A stretch of DNA of 64,000 bases from Ohtaekwangia sp. (GTDB lineage: Bacteria > Bacteroidota > Bacteroidia > Cytophagales > Cyclobacteriaceae). Each line of letters begins with the position of its first letter. Positions within the stretch are counted from its first letter, which is position 1. A model generated the notes under the pieces. That model worked only from the letters and a program-made list of their open reading frames with translations. It searched no databases and had not been told where the DNA came from. The translations under genes were made by a program, and so were the position numbers. This document shows, in pieces, positions 1 through 9,318 of the stretch. Where the stretch lies: assembly GCA_021155195.1 (NCBI GenBank), contig JAJNPV010000017.1, positions 62,001 through 126,000 on the forward strand. The letters run 5' to 3'.

Positions 1-664
1 TTCTTAAGAGCCTGTTTCCTCCTTCGGGATCAGGAATTTTGCGTTGATCTTTTCGCAAATCAAAACCACCTACCGAACGCAAAGAATTATTAAGTAAGTA
101 ACAATCAAGATCTCCGTCACGATCATAATCAAAAAATGCTGCGTGAATGGATAGCCCTTTAAAATCTAATCCATAATTAGAACTTTGTTCAACAAAGGTT
201 AAATTACCTTGATTAATAAATAATTCGTTTTTCCTTTTCGTACCTCCTGGAGGTCCAGACTTACACAGGTAGATGTCCAAATAACCATCGGCATTTATAT
301 CAACAACACTGACCCCTGTAGTCCATACGCCTTCTGTCTTCAAGCCAGAAGATTGCGTGATATCCTTGAACCTGAAATTTCCTTCATTGAGATAGAGTTT
401 ATTGGAAACGAGATTCCCTGCAAAAAAAACATCAAGTAATCCATCATTATTAAAATCCCCCAACCCTACACCACCTCCATTATAAAAACTCCTGAACGTA
501 TAAGGATTTAGCTCCTCGGTATACTCAAGTCTATTTACAAAATCAATACCAACGTTTGAAGCTCTATGGGATTTAAAAAGCGTTCTATCATCATGATTTT
601 CCTTACATGAGAAAATGAACTTTGATAAGATAATCAAACAAAAAAATAGAAACGATCTTCCCAC
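1..664 (-). CDS. FG-GAP/VCBS repeat lipoprotein, C-terminus cut by window edge
   Basis: About 221 codons are visible and no stop is reached before the window edge. The GTG at 664 is the first usable start, because an in-frame TAA lies two codons upstream. It gives a short hydrophobic leader ending FIFSC, a lipoprotein signal. The mature part carries FG-GAP-type calcium-binding loops (DFNNDGLLD, DINADGYLD, DYDRDGDLD) of a beta-propeller, as in the CRTAC1/UnbV family. It closely resembles the N-terminal part of the 1180-residue protein encoded at 53139-56681. It lies downstream of the SusC/SusD pair behind a terminator, so it probably acts at the cell surface with that uptake system (inference). 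Its substrate is unknown. Confidence 0.8.
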   Translation of the reverse strand, partial: MGRSFLFFCLIILSKFIFSCKENHDDRTLFKSHRASNVGIDFVNRLEYTEELNPYTFRSFYNGGGVGLGDFNNDGLLDVFFAGNLVSNKLYLNEGNFRFKDITQSSGLKTEGVWTTGVSVVDINADGYLDIYLCKSGPPGGTKRKNELFINQGNLTFVEQSSNYGLDFKGLSIHAAFFDYDRDGDLDCYLLNNSLRSVGGFDLRKDQRKIPDPEGGNRLLR

Positions 665-771
665 CTTTTAAACCTTTAATTTTTGTTTGAGATAAGTTTT
701 AACAAAATTAAGAAGGTGCAACTTATTAACAATTAGCATTAGAATAGCTCTCTTAAATAAAGAAATAAAAA

Positions 772-795
772 AAGGCAAGCATTACTGCTTGCCTT
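772..795 (-). terminator. Intrinsic terminator after susD
   Basis: A perfect 10-bp stem (AAGGCAAGCA / TGCTTGCCTT) with a TTAC loop. Read on the minus strand it is followed by a run of seven T. It separates susD from the FG-GAP gene starting at 664, so that gene is expressed by read-through or from its own promoter. Confidence 0.85.
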
Positions 796-815
796 CTCCG
801 TGTTATTGATAAGTC

Positions 816-2450
816 TTAATACCCCGGATTCTGTGTTAGTTTTGCATTTGCATCCAACTGCTGTTTAGGAATTGGAAACAACTGATACTTAGTTGATGCA
901 TCAACTCCTTTAAATCCGTAAGCGGCACCAAATTTTCCAAAACGGAGCATGTCTTGCCTGCGAGTCATTTCAGCAAACATTTCACGACCACGCTCAGCAT
1001 ACAATTTATCGGCATCAAGCGTAGCAAAAGGGCTCACTTTAGCTCTTGTTCTAATTTGATTCACCAAAGTAAGCGCCTCAGCATTTCCATACCCATTTAG
1101 TCTAGCTAAAGCTTCTGCACGAATCAGTAAAATATCGGCATAACGAAGAATAACAAAGTCATTACTCATGTTTGCAGTTCCACCAACTTCATATGCATAT
1201 TTACCAATGCGAGCCCCACCCTGACGCCACGCATTAGGGCCAAGTTCGTTTATTCTTGGGGTGAAGTTTAGATTAATTCCATCTGGATCAGGCTGGGCTG
1301 AACTGGGACCCTCAAATGCAGGGTCAACCGCTTTGTCACCACTTGGTCTGTATTGAGGACCAACAACGAAGTTAGAAAGACGTGCATCTAACGTGCCCAT
1401 ATCATCAGGAACTCTGTCATTATTCGCATCAATCGCAAGCCCTTTCCAAACCGGACCTTGTGGACCAGGATTAGTAACAGGATCAGAGTACGAATTATAA
1501 AATTCTTCAACAACAGAGTAACCATTCCAAGGCTGGTCAGTTAAGTTATAAACCGTCTGACTGGCATAATGCAACGTCATCATAGGCCAATTAAAGCCTT
1601 GTGCGAAAACCTTGTCGTATGCATAAACGAAAATATTTTCATTAGATCCCGCATTGTTAACAGCAAAATTATCTTTATAAGTTGCTTCCAAGTTGAATTT
1701 ACCACCATCAATAATTGCCTTTGCATCGTCTGCTGCTTTTTGATATTGAGGAGTTCCTGTATATATCTGGGCATTCAAATACAATTTGGCTCTAATGGCT
1801 AATGCTGCCCATTTCGTCATACGTCCATAGGTACTTGCATCCTTTGCATCAGGAAGTACGGGAATAACAGCATTCAATTCAGACTCGATAAAATTGTACA
1901 ATTCCTGACGAGTAGAAGCGCCTTTAACCTCAGTATCATTGAAATCAGTAACTAATGGACCTCTTCCGAAACCATCCATTATCCAATAATACCAAAGTGC
2001 GCGAATTGCACGTAGCTCGGCAATGATTGCATCAGCACTCGTGTTTCCTCCAGCTTTCAATTCTTCAAACTGGGCAAGTAATCTATTGGCAGTGCTCACT
2101 CCACCATAAAGTTGTCCCCATGTATTATTGAAGAAACCGTTATCGGGAGTAAAGCTATGCAGATGAAGTTGCTGTAATACACCTCCATCAAACCAGTCAC
2201 CACCTTTGGTAGTAATAATTAATTCATCAGACACCAACTCGTTGGTAGACCAAAGATTTGAGTGATTACCCAACCCACCAAAACTTGAGTAAGCTGCTCC
2301 CAATCCAGAAATCAACTCTTGCTCAGTTTGGAAAAAGTTATCAGGTGTTACCCGATCAAACAACTCCTCATCAAGATTGGTACAAGAGAACGTAAAAAAC
2401 GTTACGCCCACCCCTATCATTCCTATTTTTCTTATAAATTTTCTTTTCAT
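816..2450 (-). CDS. RagB/SusD family nutrient-binding outer membrane lipoprotein
   Basis: A 544-residue SusD-like protein. The leader ends TFFTFSC, a lipobox that anchors the protein to the outer membrane. The N-terminal segment after the Cys (NLDEELFDRVTP) and the C-terminal region with RYADILLIRAEALARLNG, RGREMFAEMTRRQDMLRFG and the ending LFPIPKQQLDANAKLTQNPGY (read in parts) are typical of the family. SusD forms the lid of the SusC channel and binds the incoming oligosaccharide. The gene follows susC by 14 bp, so the two are co-transcribed, and a terminator follows it. The neighbouring GH31 and sugar-carrier genes suggest an alpha-glucoside ligand (inference). Confidence 0.95.
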   Translation of the reverse strand: MKRKFIRKIGMIGVGVTFFTFSCTNLDEELFDRVTPDNFFQTEQELISGLGAAYSSFGGLGNHSNLWSTNELVSDELIITTKGGDWFDGGVLQQLHLHSFTPDNGFFNNTWGQLYGGVSTANRLLAQFEELKAGGNTSADAIIAELRAIRALWYYWIMDGFGRGPLVTDFNDTEVKGASTRQELYNFIESELNAVIPVLPDAKDASTYGRMTKWAALAIRAKLYLNAQIYTGTPQYQKAADDAKAIIDGGKFNLEATYKDNFAVNNAGSNENIFVYAYDKVFAQGFNWPMMTLHYASQTVYNLTDQPWNGYSVVEEFYNSYSDPVTNPGPQGPVWKGLAIDANNDRVPDDMGTLDARLSNFVVGPQYRPSGDKAVDPAFEGPSSAQPDPDGINLNFTPRINELGPNAWRQGGARIGKYAYEVGGTANMSNDFVILRYADILLIRAEALARLNGYGNAEALTLVNQIRTRAKVSPFATLDADKLYAERGREMFAEMTRRQDMLRFGKFGAAYGFKGVDASTKYQLFPIPKQQLDANAKLTQNPGY

Positions 2451-2464
2451 AACTATGATTTTAA

Positions 2465-5431
2465 TTAAAATCCAAGGTTTACACCAAATGTAAATGTGCG
2501 GGTAGTAAAATAAGTTGACCTTCTTTCAATACCTGGCGCTAAGCCATCATCGCTATCTGTATCCTTATAACGAACCTCAGGATCAACACCTGTATAACCA
2601 GTGATTGTAAACAAGTTCTGACCAGCCAAGTAGATTCTGAAATTACGAACCGCTGAACCACTTTTTAATGGCACTTTGTAACCAATGGACATATTATTCA
2701 GACGAATAAAGTCAGCCTTCTCAACGTGAATGCTATTTACATTGGCCTTAGTTACTGAAGGATCGTAATACTTAGTATTTACAATATTCCAATTATTAAT
2801 GGTAGTTGTCTCATTATTTTCATAAAAAGCACGATAGCTGTTCAATAATTCATGACCAATTGCTCCGTTCATAAAAATGTTCATATCGAAATTTTTATAG
2901 GTAAAGCTGTTGTTGAATCCGAACGTGGCTGCAGGCAAACCATTTCCAATAACTGCGCGATCATTGTCACTTGTTGGATCAACCGCACCGTCTCCATTTA
3001 CATCAATAAACTTATATGTACCATCAGGATTAACCCCATCATAAATGGCACCCCACAATTGACCCAATGGATCACCTTCTTTAACTCTAACCAACTGAAC
3101 TGCACTTTGTCCTGGTGAACCCATTGAAGAACGATACAATACACCTGTTTCAGCAAAGTTGTAAACATCATTTTTTAAACTAACGACCTTTGTATTGTAG
3201 GTACCTATATTACCTCCTACTGTCCAACTAAAATCAGCTTTAGTAATAGCAGCATAATTTAAAGCCAATTCAAAACCAGAGTTCTTTAGCTCACCGATAT
3301 TCACCTGAGTTTGCCCCACAAAATTAGGTGGAACTGGAACGTTAACTGGAAGAATCAAATCACTTGTTGTTCTTGTATAGTAGTCAAATGTACCGGTCAA
3401 CTTATTGTTCAACATCGCGAAATCAAAACCAAAATCAAGTTCTGCCTTTGTTTCCCACTTCAAATCAGGATTTGGATTAGAGCTAGGTCCATAACTTGGG
3501 GCATAAGAACCATTATAAAAGAAGTTACCCACTCTGTTGAAGGTTTGAAGTGAAATGTAAGAAGACGCAGGTTGGTTACCTGTTACTCCATAGCTCGCCC
3601 TTAACTTTAAACTATTTACAGAAGGAATATCAATTAAATTACTCAATGTAACGCCCGCACTTACCGCAGGAAAAAGACCCCATTTATTATTTTCTCCGAA
3701 TCGTGAAGATCCCTCATATCTGGCGCTTGCTGAAACAAAATAATTTCCTCCAATATTAACATTTGCTCTTCCAAAGAAAGCCACAAGTTTATTTGAATTT
3801 GCATAGCTATAAACATTTCCCAAACCATTAGCAAAATCCAAGGCAGCTCCCATATTGTTATAAGTAAAAGCATCCGTAAGGAAGTTACCACCGCTTAAAC
3901 CAAAACCTTCATTAAAGAAATCCTGATAAGAATAACCTCCGAGTAGGGCAAGGTTAGCATTCCCAAAAGACTTATCATAATTCACAGTCGTCTCGAAAAG
4001 TTCATTAACACGTTGATCTGTGCCACGTCCAGCAAACCCAAGTCCATTGCGACCACCAAACTTAGCTGTCTTCTTGTTGTAGGCTCCAAAGAAATCAGAC
4101 TCTCGTTGAGCAGAATAGAACATTGAGAATCTCAACCCATCAACTAGATCACTAAAATCATATTCACCTTTAAGGCTAGCTAACTGGCGTGTCTGCTTTT
4201 CATCTCTTTCGTTTTGTTCCACAATAGAAAGGGGATTGAAGAAGTCAAAAATATCTCTCTCTGCATAACCTCCATAATTGCCTCCTGCAGTTGGGCTGGT
4301 TGTGGTATTATCGTAAACCGGCATAGTTGGATTTGCCAAGATACCATAATTGAAAGAAGCAGCATTTCCTAATTGTGCATCTTTGGTTGTAGATGATAAA
4401 GTAAGGGAGAATGATGCTCTGTCCTTTAATGCCTTTTGAGTTATTGAAATACGGCCATTCAACTGCTCAAATCCTGACTTTAGTCCGACACCAAGAGTGT
4501 TACGAACGTTTAATGAACCACGATATGTTGTAGATGCACTTCCACCTGACACTGCAATATTGTGAACTTGTGCGTTACCCTGTCTCGTAATCACGTCCAA
4601 CCAATCTGTACTAGCTCCTAGGTCGATATGACCAGGTACTTGACGATACTCAGCGGCAGTCATTACATCGATGCTGTTGTTTACATTTTCAATAGCATAA
4701 GATCCATTATAATCAACAGATACTCTTCCTGACTTTCCAGACTTTGTGGTTACTAGAATAACCCCACTACCGCCCCGGCTACCATAAATAGCAGCAGCAG
4801 ATCCATCCTTTAGTACGTCAATAGAAGCAATATCATTAGGGTCAACAGTACTTAGTGAACCACCAATAATACCATCAATAACAACCAATGGTTCAGCATT
4901 TGCACCAATTGTCCCTACACCGCGAAGACGGATGTTAAATCCACCATTTGGATCACCTCCAGCACGGGTAATATTTAATCCGGCTACTTTTCCTTGAAGC
5001 AATTGAACTGGATCATTAACAGTACCTTTGTTAAAGTCCTCAGACTTTAAACTCGTTACCGCACTTGTCAATTCTTTCTTTTCTTGGGTTCCATAACCTA
5101 CTACTACCACCTCACTTAATGCGGTAACATCAGATTGCATAGAGGCGTTAACAACGCTTTGGGAACCGACACTAACTTCTTGCGAGGTGTACCCAACAAA
5201 TGAAAAGACAAGTGTGGCATTTGCCCCTACATTGATTCGGTAATTACCGTCAGAGTCACTCACCGTACCATTCGATGTTCCCTTTTCAAGGATGTTAACA
5301 CCAGGAATTCCTGAGCCGTCACCGGCATCCGTCACCTTACCTGATACAGACTGCTGGGCGAAACTCACAAGAGTTCCAAAAACCAGAAGCACTGCCAGAT
5401 ACCTGCGAACAAACAGATAAAAATTGGTCAT
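2465..5431 (-). CDS. SusC/RagA family TonB-linked outer membrane protein
   Basis: A 988-residue TonB-dependent transporter. I start at the ATG at 5431 because it gives a clean signal peptide (YLAVLLVFGTLVSFAQ); an ATG 18 codons upstream would put extra residues in front of it. In order there is a carboxypeptidase-regulatory-like domain (residues ~25-105, GKVTDAGDGSGIPGVNI), a plug domain with the SusC signature EVVVVGYGTQEKKELTSAV and VIDGIIGG, then a C-terminal beta-barrel ending in F (TFTFGVNLGF). It imports oligosaccharides across the outer membrane with the SusD partner downstream. A divergent LacI-type gene and operator-like palindromes lie upstream. Confidence 0.95.
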   Translation of the reverse strand: MTNFYLFVRRYLAVLLVFGTLVSFAQQSVSGKVTDAGDGSGIPGVNILEKGTSNGTVSDSDGNYRINVGANATLVFSFVGYTSQEVSVGSQSVVNASMQSDVTALSEVVVVGYGTQEKKELTSAVTSLKSEDFNKGTVNDPVQLLQGKVAGLNITRAGGDPNGGFNIRLRGVGTIGANAEPLVVIDGIIGGSLSTVDPNDIASIDVLKDGSAAAIYGSRGGSGVILVTTKSGKSGRVSVDYNGSYAIENVNNSIDVMTAAEYRQVPGHIDLGASTDWLDVITRQGNAQVHNIAVSGGSASTTYRGSLNVRNTLGVGLKSGFEQLNGRISITQKALKDRASFSLTLSSTTKDAQLGNAASFNYGILANPTMPVYDNTTTSPTAGGNYGGYAERDIFDFFNPLSIVEQNERDEKQTRQLASLKGEYDFSDLVDGLRFSMFYSAQRESDFFGAYNKKTAKFGGRNGLGFAGRGTDQRVNELFETTVNYDKSFGNANLALLGGYSYQDFFNEGFGLSGGNFLTDAFTYNNMGAALDFANGLGNVYSYANSNKLVAFFGRANVNIGGNYFVSASARYEGSSRFGENNKWGLFPAVSAGVTLSNLIDIPSVNSLKLRASYGVTGNQPASSYISLQTFNRVGNFFYNGSYAPSYGPSSNPNPDLKWETKAELDFGFDFAMLNNKLTGTFDYYTRTTSDLILPVNVPVPPNFVGQTQVNIGELKNSGFELALNYAAITKADFSWTVGGNIGTYNTKVVSLKNDVYNFAETGVLYRSSMGSPGQSAVQLVRVKEGDPLGQLWGAIYDGVNPDGTYKFIDVNGDGAVDPTSDNDRAVIGNGLPAATFGFNNSFTYKNFDMNIFMNGAIGHELLNSYRAFYENNETTTINNWNIVNTKYYDPSVTKANVNSIHVEKADFIRLNNMSIGYKVPLKSGSAVRNFRIYLAGQNLFTITGYTGVDPEVRYKDTDSDDGLAPGIERRSTYFTTRTFTFGVNLGF

Positions 5432-5513
5432 ACGTAATTGTTTTAGGGTTTTAATTGTTGTTATTAAGTATACTTTCGAAATCAATTTGTTAATTGCATT
5501 GAATTAAAAACAT

Positions 5514-5525
5514 GATTTCGCAACC
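5514..5525. promoter_or_regulatory. Proximal copy of operator core near susC start site
   Basis: GATTTCGCAACC here repeats exactly the centre of the tandem operator at 5595-5606, 81 bp away. It directly abuts the -7 box of the predicted susC promoter, so a bound regulator would cover the transcription start. Function is inferred from sequence only. Confidence 0.5.
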
Positions 5526-5555
5526 CAATACTAACGTGTTTTCGCCAGTTGTCAA
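5525..5555 (-). promoter_or_regulatory. Predicted Bacteroidota-type promoter of susC
   Basis: On the minus strand there is TTG at 5555-5553, a 19-nt spacer, then TAGTATTG at 5533-5526. This is one mismatch from the -7 consensus TAnnTTTG and has the usual spacing from a -33 TTG. The start site would fall near 5519, giving a leader of roughly 88 nt before the ATG at 5431. Confidence 0.5.
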
Positions 5556-5587
5556 GGGTATAACTCGGTTTTGTTGCGTAAAATCTA

Positions 5588-5612
5588 CGGAAACGATTTC
5601 GCAACCGTTTGC
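5588..5612. promoter_or_regulatory. Tandem LacI-type operator between susC and regulator
   Basis: Two back-to-back imperfect palindromes, GGAAACGATTTC and GCAACCGTTTGC, each with a central CG as in LacI/CcpA-type operators. Read on the minus strand the 25 bp match the operator at 61934-61958 at 21 positions. It lies between the divergent susC and regulator genes, 45 bp before the regulator ATG, so it could control both. Confidence 0.65.
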
Positions 5613-5656
5613 GGAAAATAAAATCAACTCATTTTGTTTAGTAAACAAGCTATTTT

Positions 5657-6706
5657 ATGAAGTTTAATCAGGTTACGATTAAAGACATTGCTCGCGAATT
5701 GGGCATTTCTCCATCCACAGTTTCAAGGGCACTAAAGGATCATCCGGATATCAGCGTGTCGACAAAAAAAGCAGTAAACGAACTTGCCGATAAGCTGAAT
5801 TATCAACCAAATATTGTCGCTCTTAATTTGCGTCAGAAAAAGACTAATACGATTGGGGTGATTATCCCTGAAATCGTGCACTTCTTTTTCTCAACTGTCA
5901 TCAGCGGAATTGAAGATGTTGCTTATACAGCAGGGTACAATGTTATTCTGGCCCAATCCAACGAATCCTATCAAAGGGAAATTACGGATATGAAAGCACT
6001 ATTTAATAGCCGTGTTGATGGAATGTTGCTTTCAATATCGCGAGAAACAACAAATTTCGATCACATAGAATCCATTATTTCTAAAGGCGTTCCGATCGTA
6101 TTTTATGACCGCATGTACAATAGCCCTAATAGCAGCAAGGTAATAGTAGACGACTATGCAGGCGCGAAAGAGGCTGTAAATCACCTAATCGAGCAAGGTT
6201 GCAAGAAAATTGCACACATCAATGGATCACCCAACCTGATAATAAGTATTGACCGTTTCCGCGGATATACTGAAGCATTGCAGGAAAACAAATTAGAGGT
6301 TGATGAAGAGCTTATCGTGAATTGTCAATCAGGCACATTTGAGGAGGGTAAACGCGCAGCAAACAAATTACTTTCTCAAAAAAATATTCCAGATGCAATT
6401 TTTGCCGGTAATGATCCGATGGCCATGGGTGCTATGATGGCGATCAAAGAGAAAGGATTAAAAATCCCTCAGGACGTAGCCATTGTTGGTTTCAGTAATT
6501 GGTTCTTTGGTGAATTGATGGATCCTTCCCTTACCACAGTAGATCAACCCGGTTTCGAGATGGGGCAAGAAGCGGCCAGGCTTCTGATCCGTCAGATTGA
6601 AATGAAGGATAAGGAGGATTTTGATCCCCAGCCTGAGACAAAAATCCTTAAGACAAGATTAGTAATCCGGAATTCGTCTCTAAAAAAAGACATAAAGAAA
6701 AAGTAG
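5657..6706 (+). CDS. LacI family transcriptional regulator
   Basis: A 349-residue repressor-type protein. The N-terminal helix-turn-helix with hinge is clear at residues ~7-60 (TIKDIARELGISPSTVSRAL, then NYQPNIVALNLR). It is followed by a periplasmic-binding-protein-like effector domain (TIGVIIPEIVHFFFS, DGMLLSISRE, PDAIFAGNDPMAMGAM, VAIVGFSNW). It is divergent from susC/susD and 89 bp ahead of the GH31 alpha-glucosidase, so it most likely controls both arms in response to an alpha-glucoside (inference). Whether it represses or activates cannot be told from sequence. The palindromes at 5588-5612 are its probable binding site. Confidence 0.93.
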   Translation: MKFNQVTIKDIARELGISPSTVSRALKDHPDISVSTKKAVNELADKLNYQPNIVALNLRQKKTNTIGVIIPEIVHFFFSTVISGIEDVAYTAGYNVILAQSNESYQREITDMKALFNSRVDGMLLSISRETTNFDHIESIISKGVPIVFYDRMYNSPNSSKVIVDDYAGAKEAVNHLIEQGCKKIAHINGSPNLIISIDRFRGYTEALQENKLEVDEELIVNCQSGTFEEGKRAANKLLSQKNIPDAIFAGNDPMAMGAMMAIKEKGLKIPQDVAIVGFSNWFFGELMDPSLTTVDQPGFEMGQEAARLLIRQIEMKDKEDFDPQPETKILKTRLVIRNSSLKKDIKKK

Positions 6707-6726
6707 CAAACGATTCCAATTCTTTT

Positions 6727-6794
6727 GGAGGCTATAACTATGTAAAATCAGTTGAATTAGTTTTACTTTAACCGTTTAACTTTTCAACTGATTT
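6727..6794 (+). promoter_or_regulatory. Structured leader of the GH31 gene: SD, start-stop codon pair, hairpin
   Basis: A GGAGG at 6727-6731 sits 8 nt before ATG TAA (6740-6745), an ideally spaced ribosome site on a one-codon reading frame. Immediately after, AAATCAGTTGAA (6745-6756) pairs perfectly with TTCAACTGATTT (6783-6794) across a 26-nt loop. The hairpin ends one nt before the GH31 ATG at 6796. There is no T-run, so it is not a normal terminator. It could hide the GH31 start. An operator-like GCAAACGATTCC also occurs at 6706-6717. Confidence 0.45.
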
Positions 6795-6795
6795 A

Positions 6796-9201
6796 ATGGA
6801 AGCTTCAATTAATTCGGTCACCAGCAAAAGTCTGGGTACCTTAATCAACTTTGAGAAAACGACTACTGGAGTTTTAGGATCAACCTCATTGGGGAGGTTC
6901 AAGATAACTCTCTTCTCCGATTCCATTTTTCAAATCAACATCACATGCGATAAACAGTTCGAGGATTTCTCATATGCAGTAGTTGCTAAACCAACCCTGA
7001 TTGTATTTGAGGTAATCGACAATGCACAGTCCATTTTGATCAAGACAGCGACAACCCAGCTTTTGATCTCTAAATATCCCGTGCGGTTTTCATTCCAAAC
7101 GTTGGATGGAAAAGTAATTAACGAAGACGATTCATTTGGCACATCATGGATTGGTGATCAGGTAACGACTTATAAAAAATTGCAGCCGAACGAACGATTT
7201 ATTGGACTTGGAGAAAAAACCGGTGGGCTTGACAGAAAAGGATCAGCTTATCAAAATTGGACTACTGATGCCTACGGATATGGAAATGGTACCGATCCTT
7301 TATACTGCTCCACTCCTTTCTACATTGGCATTCACAATCACTTACAATACGGAATATTTTTTGACAACTCATATAAAACATTTTTCAACTTCGGAGCTTC
7401 TAATAATCGTTACTCAAGCTTTTCGGCCGATGCCGGAGAAATGAATTACTATTTCATTCACGGAAATTCAGTAGCTGAAATCATCAAAGACTATACTCAC
7501 CTAACGGGTCGCATGGAAATGCCACCCCTATGGAGTATCGGGTATCAACAATGCCGCTACAGTTATTATCCCGATAAGGAAATATATACACTAGCAAACA
7601 CTTTTAGAGAAAAGGATATTCCAGCGGATGTGATTGTTTTGGATATCCATTATATGGATAAGTATAAAATCTTTACCTGGGATCCTAAAAACTTCCCCAA
7701 TCCTAAACAACTGATTACATTTTTACGCGAACAAGGGTTTCACGTAGTTGTTATGTGCGATCCCGGCATTAAAGTAGAACCCGGATATGATGCGTATGAT
7801 GATGGCATTAAGCATGATGTCTTTATTAAGTATCCTGATGGTGAAAATTATGAAGGACAAGTATGGCCAGGCTGGTGTCACTTTCCTGATTTCACAAATC
7901 CAACAACCCGTGAGTGGTGGGCAAATAAGTTTAAGGACTATGTGAACTTAGGTATTGATGGATTTTGGAATGACATGAATGAAATTGCTACATGGGGTCA
8001 TTCCTTACCCGAAAATCTTGAATTTGATTTTGAAGGAAATAAAGCAACCACACGCAGAGGTCGCAACTTGTTTGGATTTCAAATGTCCCGCAGCACCTAT
8101 GAAGGCACAAAGAAACTTTTAAAAGGAAAGCGTCCCTTCAACTTAACTCGCTCAGGTTTCTCTGGAATACAACGATATGCAGCGGTATGGACCGGTGATA
8201 ATGTTTCATACGATGAACATATGCTGTTAGGCGTTCGCTTAGTGAACAGCATGGGCTTAACAGGAATTGCATTTGCTGGCTATGATGCCGGAGGTTTTGT
8301 TGGTGACGCCAACACCAAACTTTTTGCGCGTTGGATTTCCATTGCCTCACTATCTCCATTCTTTCGTGCTCATACAATGATTAATACACGCGATAGTGAA
8401 CCTTGGTCGTATGGCGAAGAAGTAGAAAGCATCAGCAGAAACTACATTAAGTTTCGTTATCAATTGATGCCTTATATCTATTCTCTTTTTTATGATGCTT
8501 CACAAACCGGCATGCCTGTTCAACGATCGCTCGCCATTAATCATGCTCACGATTATCGGATTTATGATGGTAAATATTACAATCAATATTTGTTTGGCCC
8601 TAGCATTTTAGTGGCTCCGGTAGAAAGCAATAAAGAACTTCTTAAAATATTCTTCCCGGAAGGTGAATGGTTTGATGTGTATACAGGAAAAATCTGGGCC
8701 GGCAATCAAGAAACAATTGTTGAATCGCCTATCCATAAACTACCAGTGTTTATAAGGGCTGGAAGTGTGTTGCCTATGCAGGCTGCGGCTGCCAACACCA
8801 GTATTAAACAGGAGGAACTTGTGCTACATATTTATTGTGGAAACAACTCAAGCGAGTTCCTGCTTTATCAGGATGATGGCGACACGTTTGATTATCAATC
8901 TGGAAAAAGTTCAAAACGATTGATTCAAATGAATGGCGTTGAAAATAAAGTAACGATATCAGCCAGCGAGGGTGACTTCACATCTTCTTATAAGAAAATC
9001 AAGATTGTTCTTCATGGTTCAAGTGCAGATAAAATTTCGTTCAACGGAAAAACGCAGGCATTATCTCATCAGGTTCATTCCTTTTTTGCACCATTAGAAA
9101 AATATGATCCGATCAACGAACCCGATTCGATGGGTGAAGAAAATGTTAAAGTAGCTTTCGCAGAATACACTTCTGAAAAGATTGAGCTGAGCTGGAGTTG
9201 A
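6796..9201 (+). CDS. GH31 family alpha-glucosidase, cytoplasmic
   Basis: An 801-residue glycoside hydrolase of family 31. It hydrolyses alpha-glucosidic bonds from the non-reducing end by a retaining mechanism. The nucleophile is Asp393 in DGFWNDMNE and the probable acid/base is Asp468 in WTGDN. Other family signatures are the N-terminal beta-sandwich, GLGEKTGGLDRKG, PADVIVLDIHYMD, LTRSGFSGIQRYAAVW and the C-terminal beta domains (FFPEGEWFDVYTG, LPVFIRAGSVLPM). There is no signal peptide, so it should act in the cytoplasm on sugars brought in by the MFS carrier encoded next. Exact linkage preference (maltose, isomaltose or other) cannot be read from sequence. Confidence 0.93.
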   Translation: MEASINSVTSKSLGTLINFEKTTTGVLGSTSLGRFKITLFSDSIFQINITCDKQFEDFSYAVVAKPTLIVFEVIDNAQSILIKTATTQLLISKYPVRFSFQTLDGKVINEDDSFGTSWIGDQVTTYKKLQPNERFIGLGEKTGGLDRKGSAYQNWTTDAYGYGNGTDPLYCSTPFYIGIHNHLQYGIFFDNSYKTFFNFGASNNRYSSFSADAGEMNYYFIHGNSVAEIIKDYTHLTGRMEMPPLWSIGYQQCRYSYYPDKEIYTLANTFREKDIPADVIVLDIHYMDKYKIFTWDPKNFPNPKQLITFLREQGFHVVVMCDPGIKVEPGYDAYDDGIKHDVFIKYPDGENYEGQVWPGWCHFPDFTNPTTREWWANKFKDYVNLGIDGFWNDMNEIATWGHSLPENLEFDFEGNKATTRRGRNLFGFQMSRSTYEGTKKLLKGKRPFNLTRSGFSGIQRYAAVWTGDNVSYDEHMLLGVRLVNSMGLTGIAFAGYDAGGFVGDANTKLFARWISIASLSPFFRAHTMINTRDSEPWSYGEEVESISRNYIKFRYQLMPYIYSLFYDASQTGMPVQRSLAINHAHDYRIYDGKYYNQYLFGPSILVAPVESNKELLKIFFPEGEWFDVYTGKIWAGNQETIVESPIHKLPVFIRAGSVLPMQAAAANTSIKQEELVLHIYCGNNSSEFLLYQDDGDTFDYQSGKSSKRLIQMNGVENKVTISASEGDFTSSYKKIKIVLHGSSADKISFNGKTQALSHQVHSFFAPLEKYDPINEPDSMGEENVKVAFAEYTSEKIELSWS

Positions 9202-9202
9202 G

Positions 9203-9273
9203 TTGGATACTAGATACCAGACTCTGATACTGGATAGAGCTAGTCCATTCAGCACCAAGAATCGAGTATCCAA
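9203..9273. repeat. Intergenic inverted repeat between GH31 and MFS genes
   Basis: TTGGATACT at 9203-9211 pairs with AGTATCCAA at 9265-9273. The DNA between is built of short TAGATACCAGA/TGATACTGGATAG-like words, similar to the segment at 27861-27892. There is no T-run. Function unknown. Confidence 0.45.
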
Positions 9274-9318
9274 ATTCTAATTATCTTGCATAAGTATCAT
9301 GACTAACTATTCGCCTCC

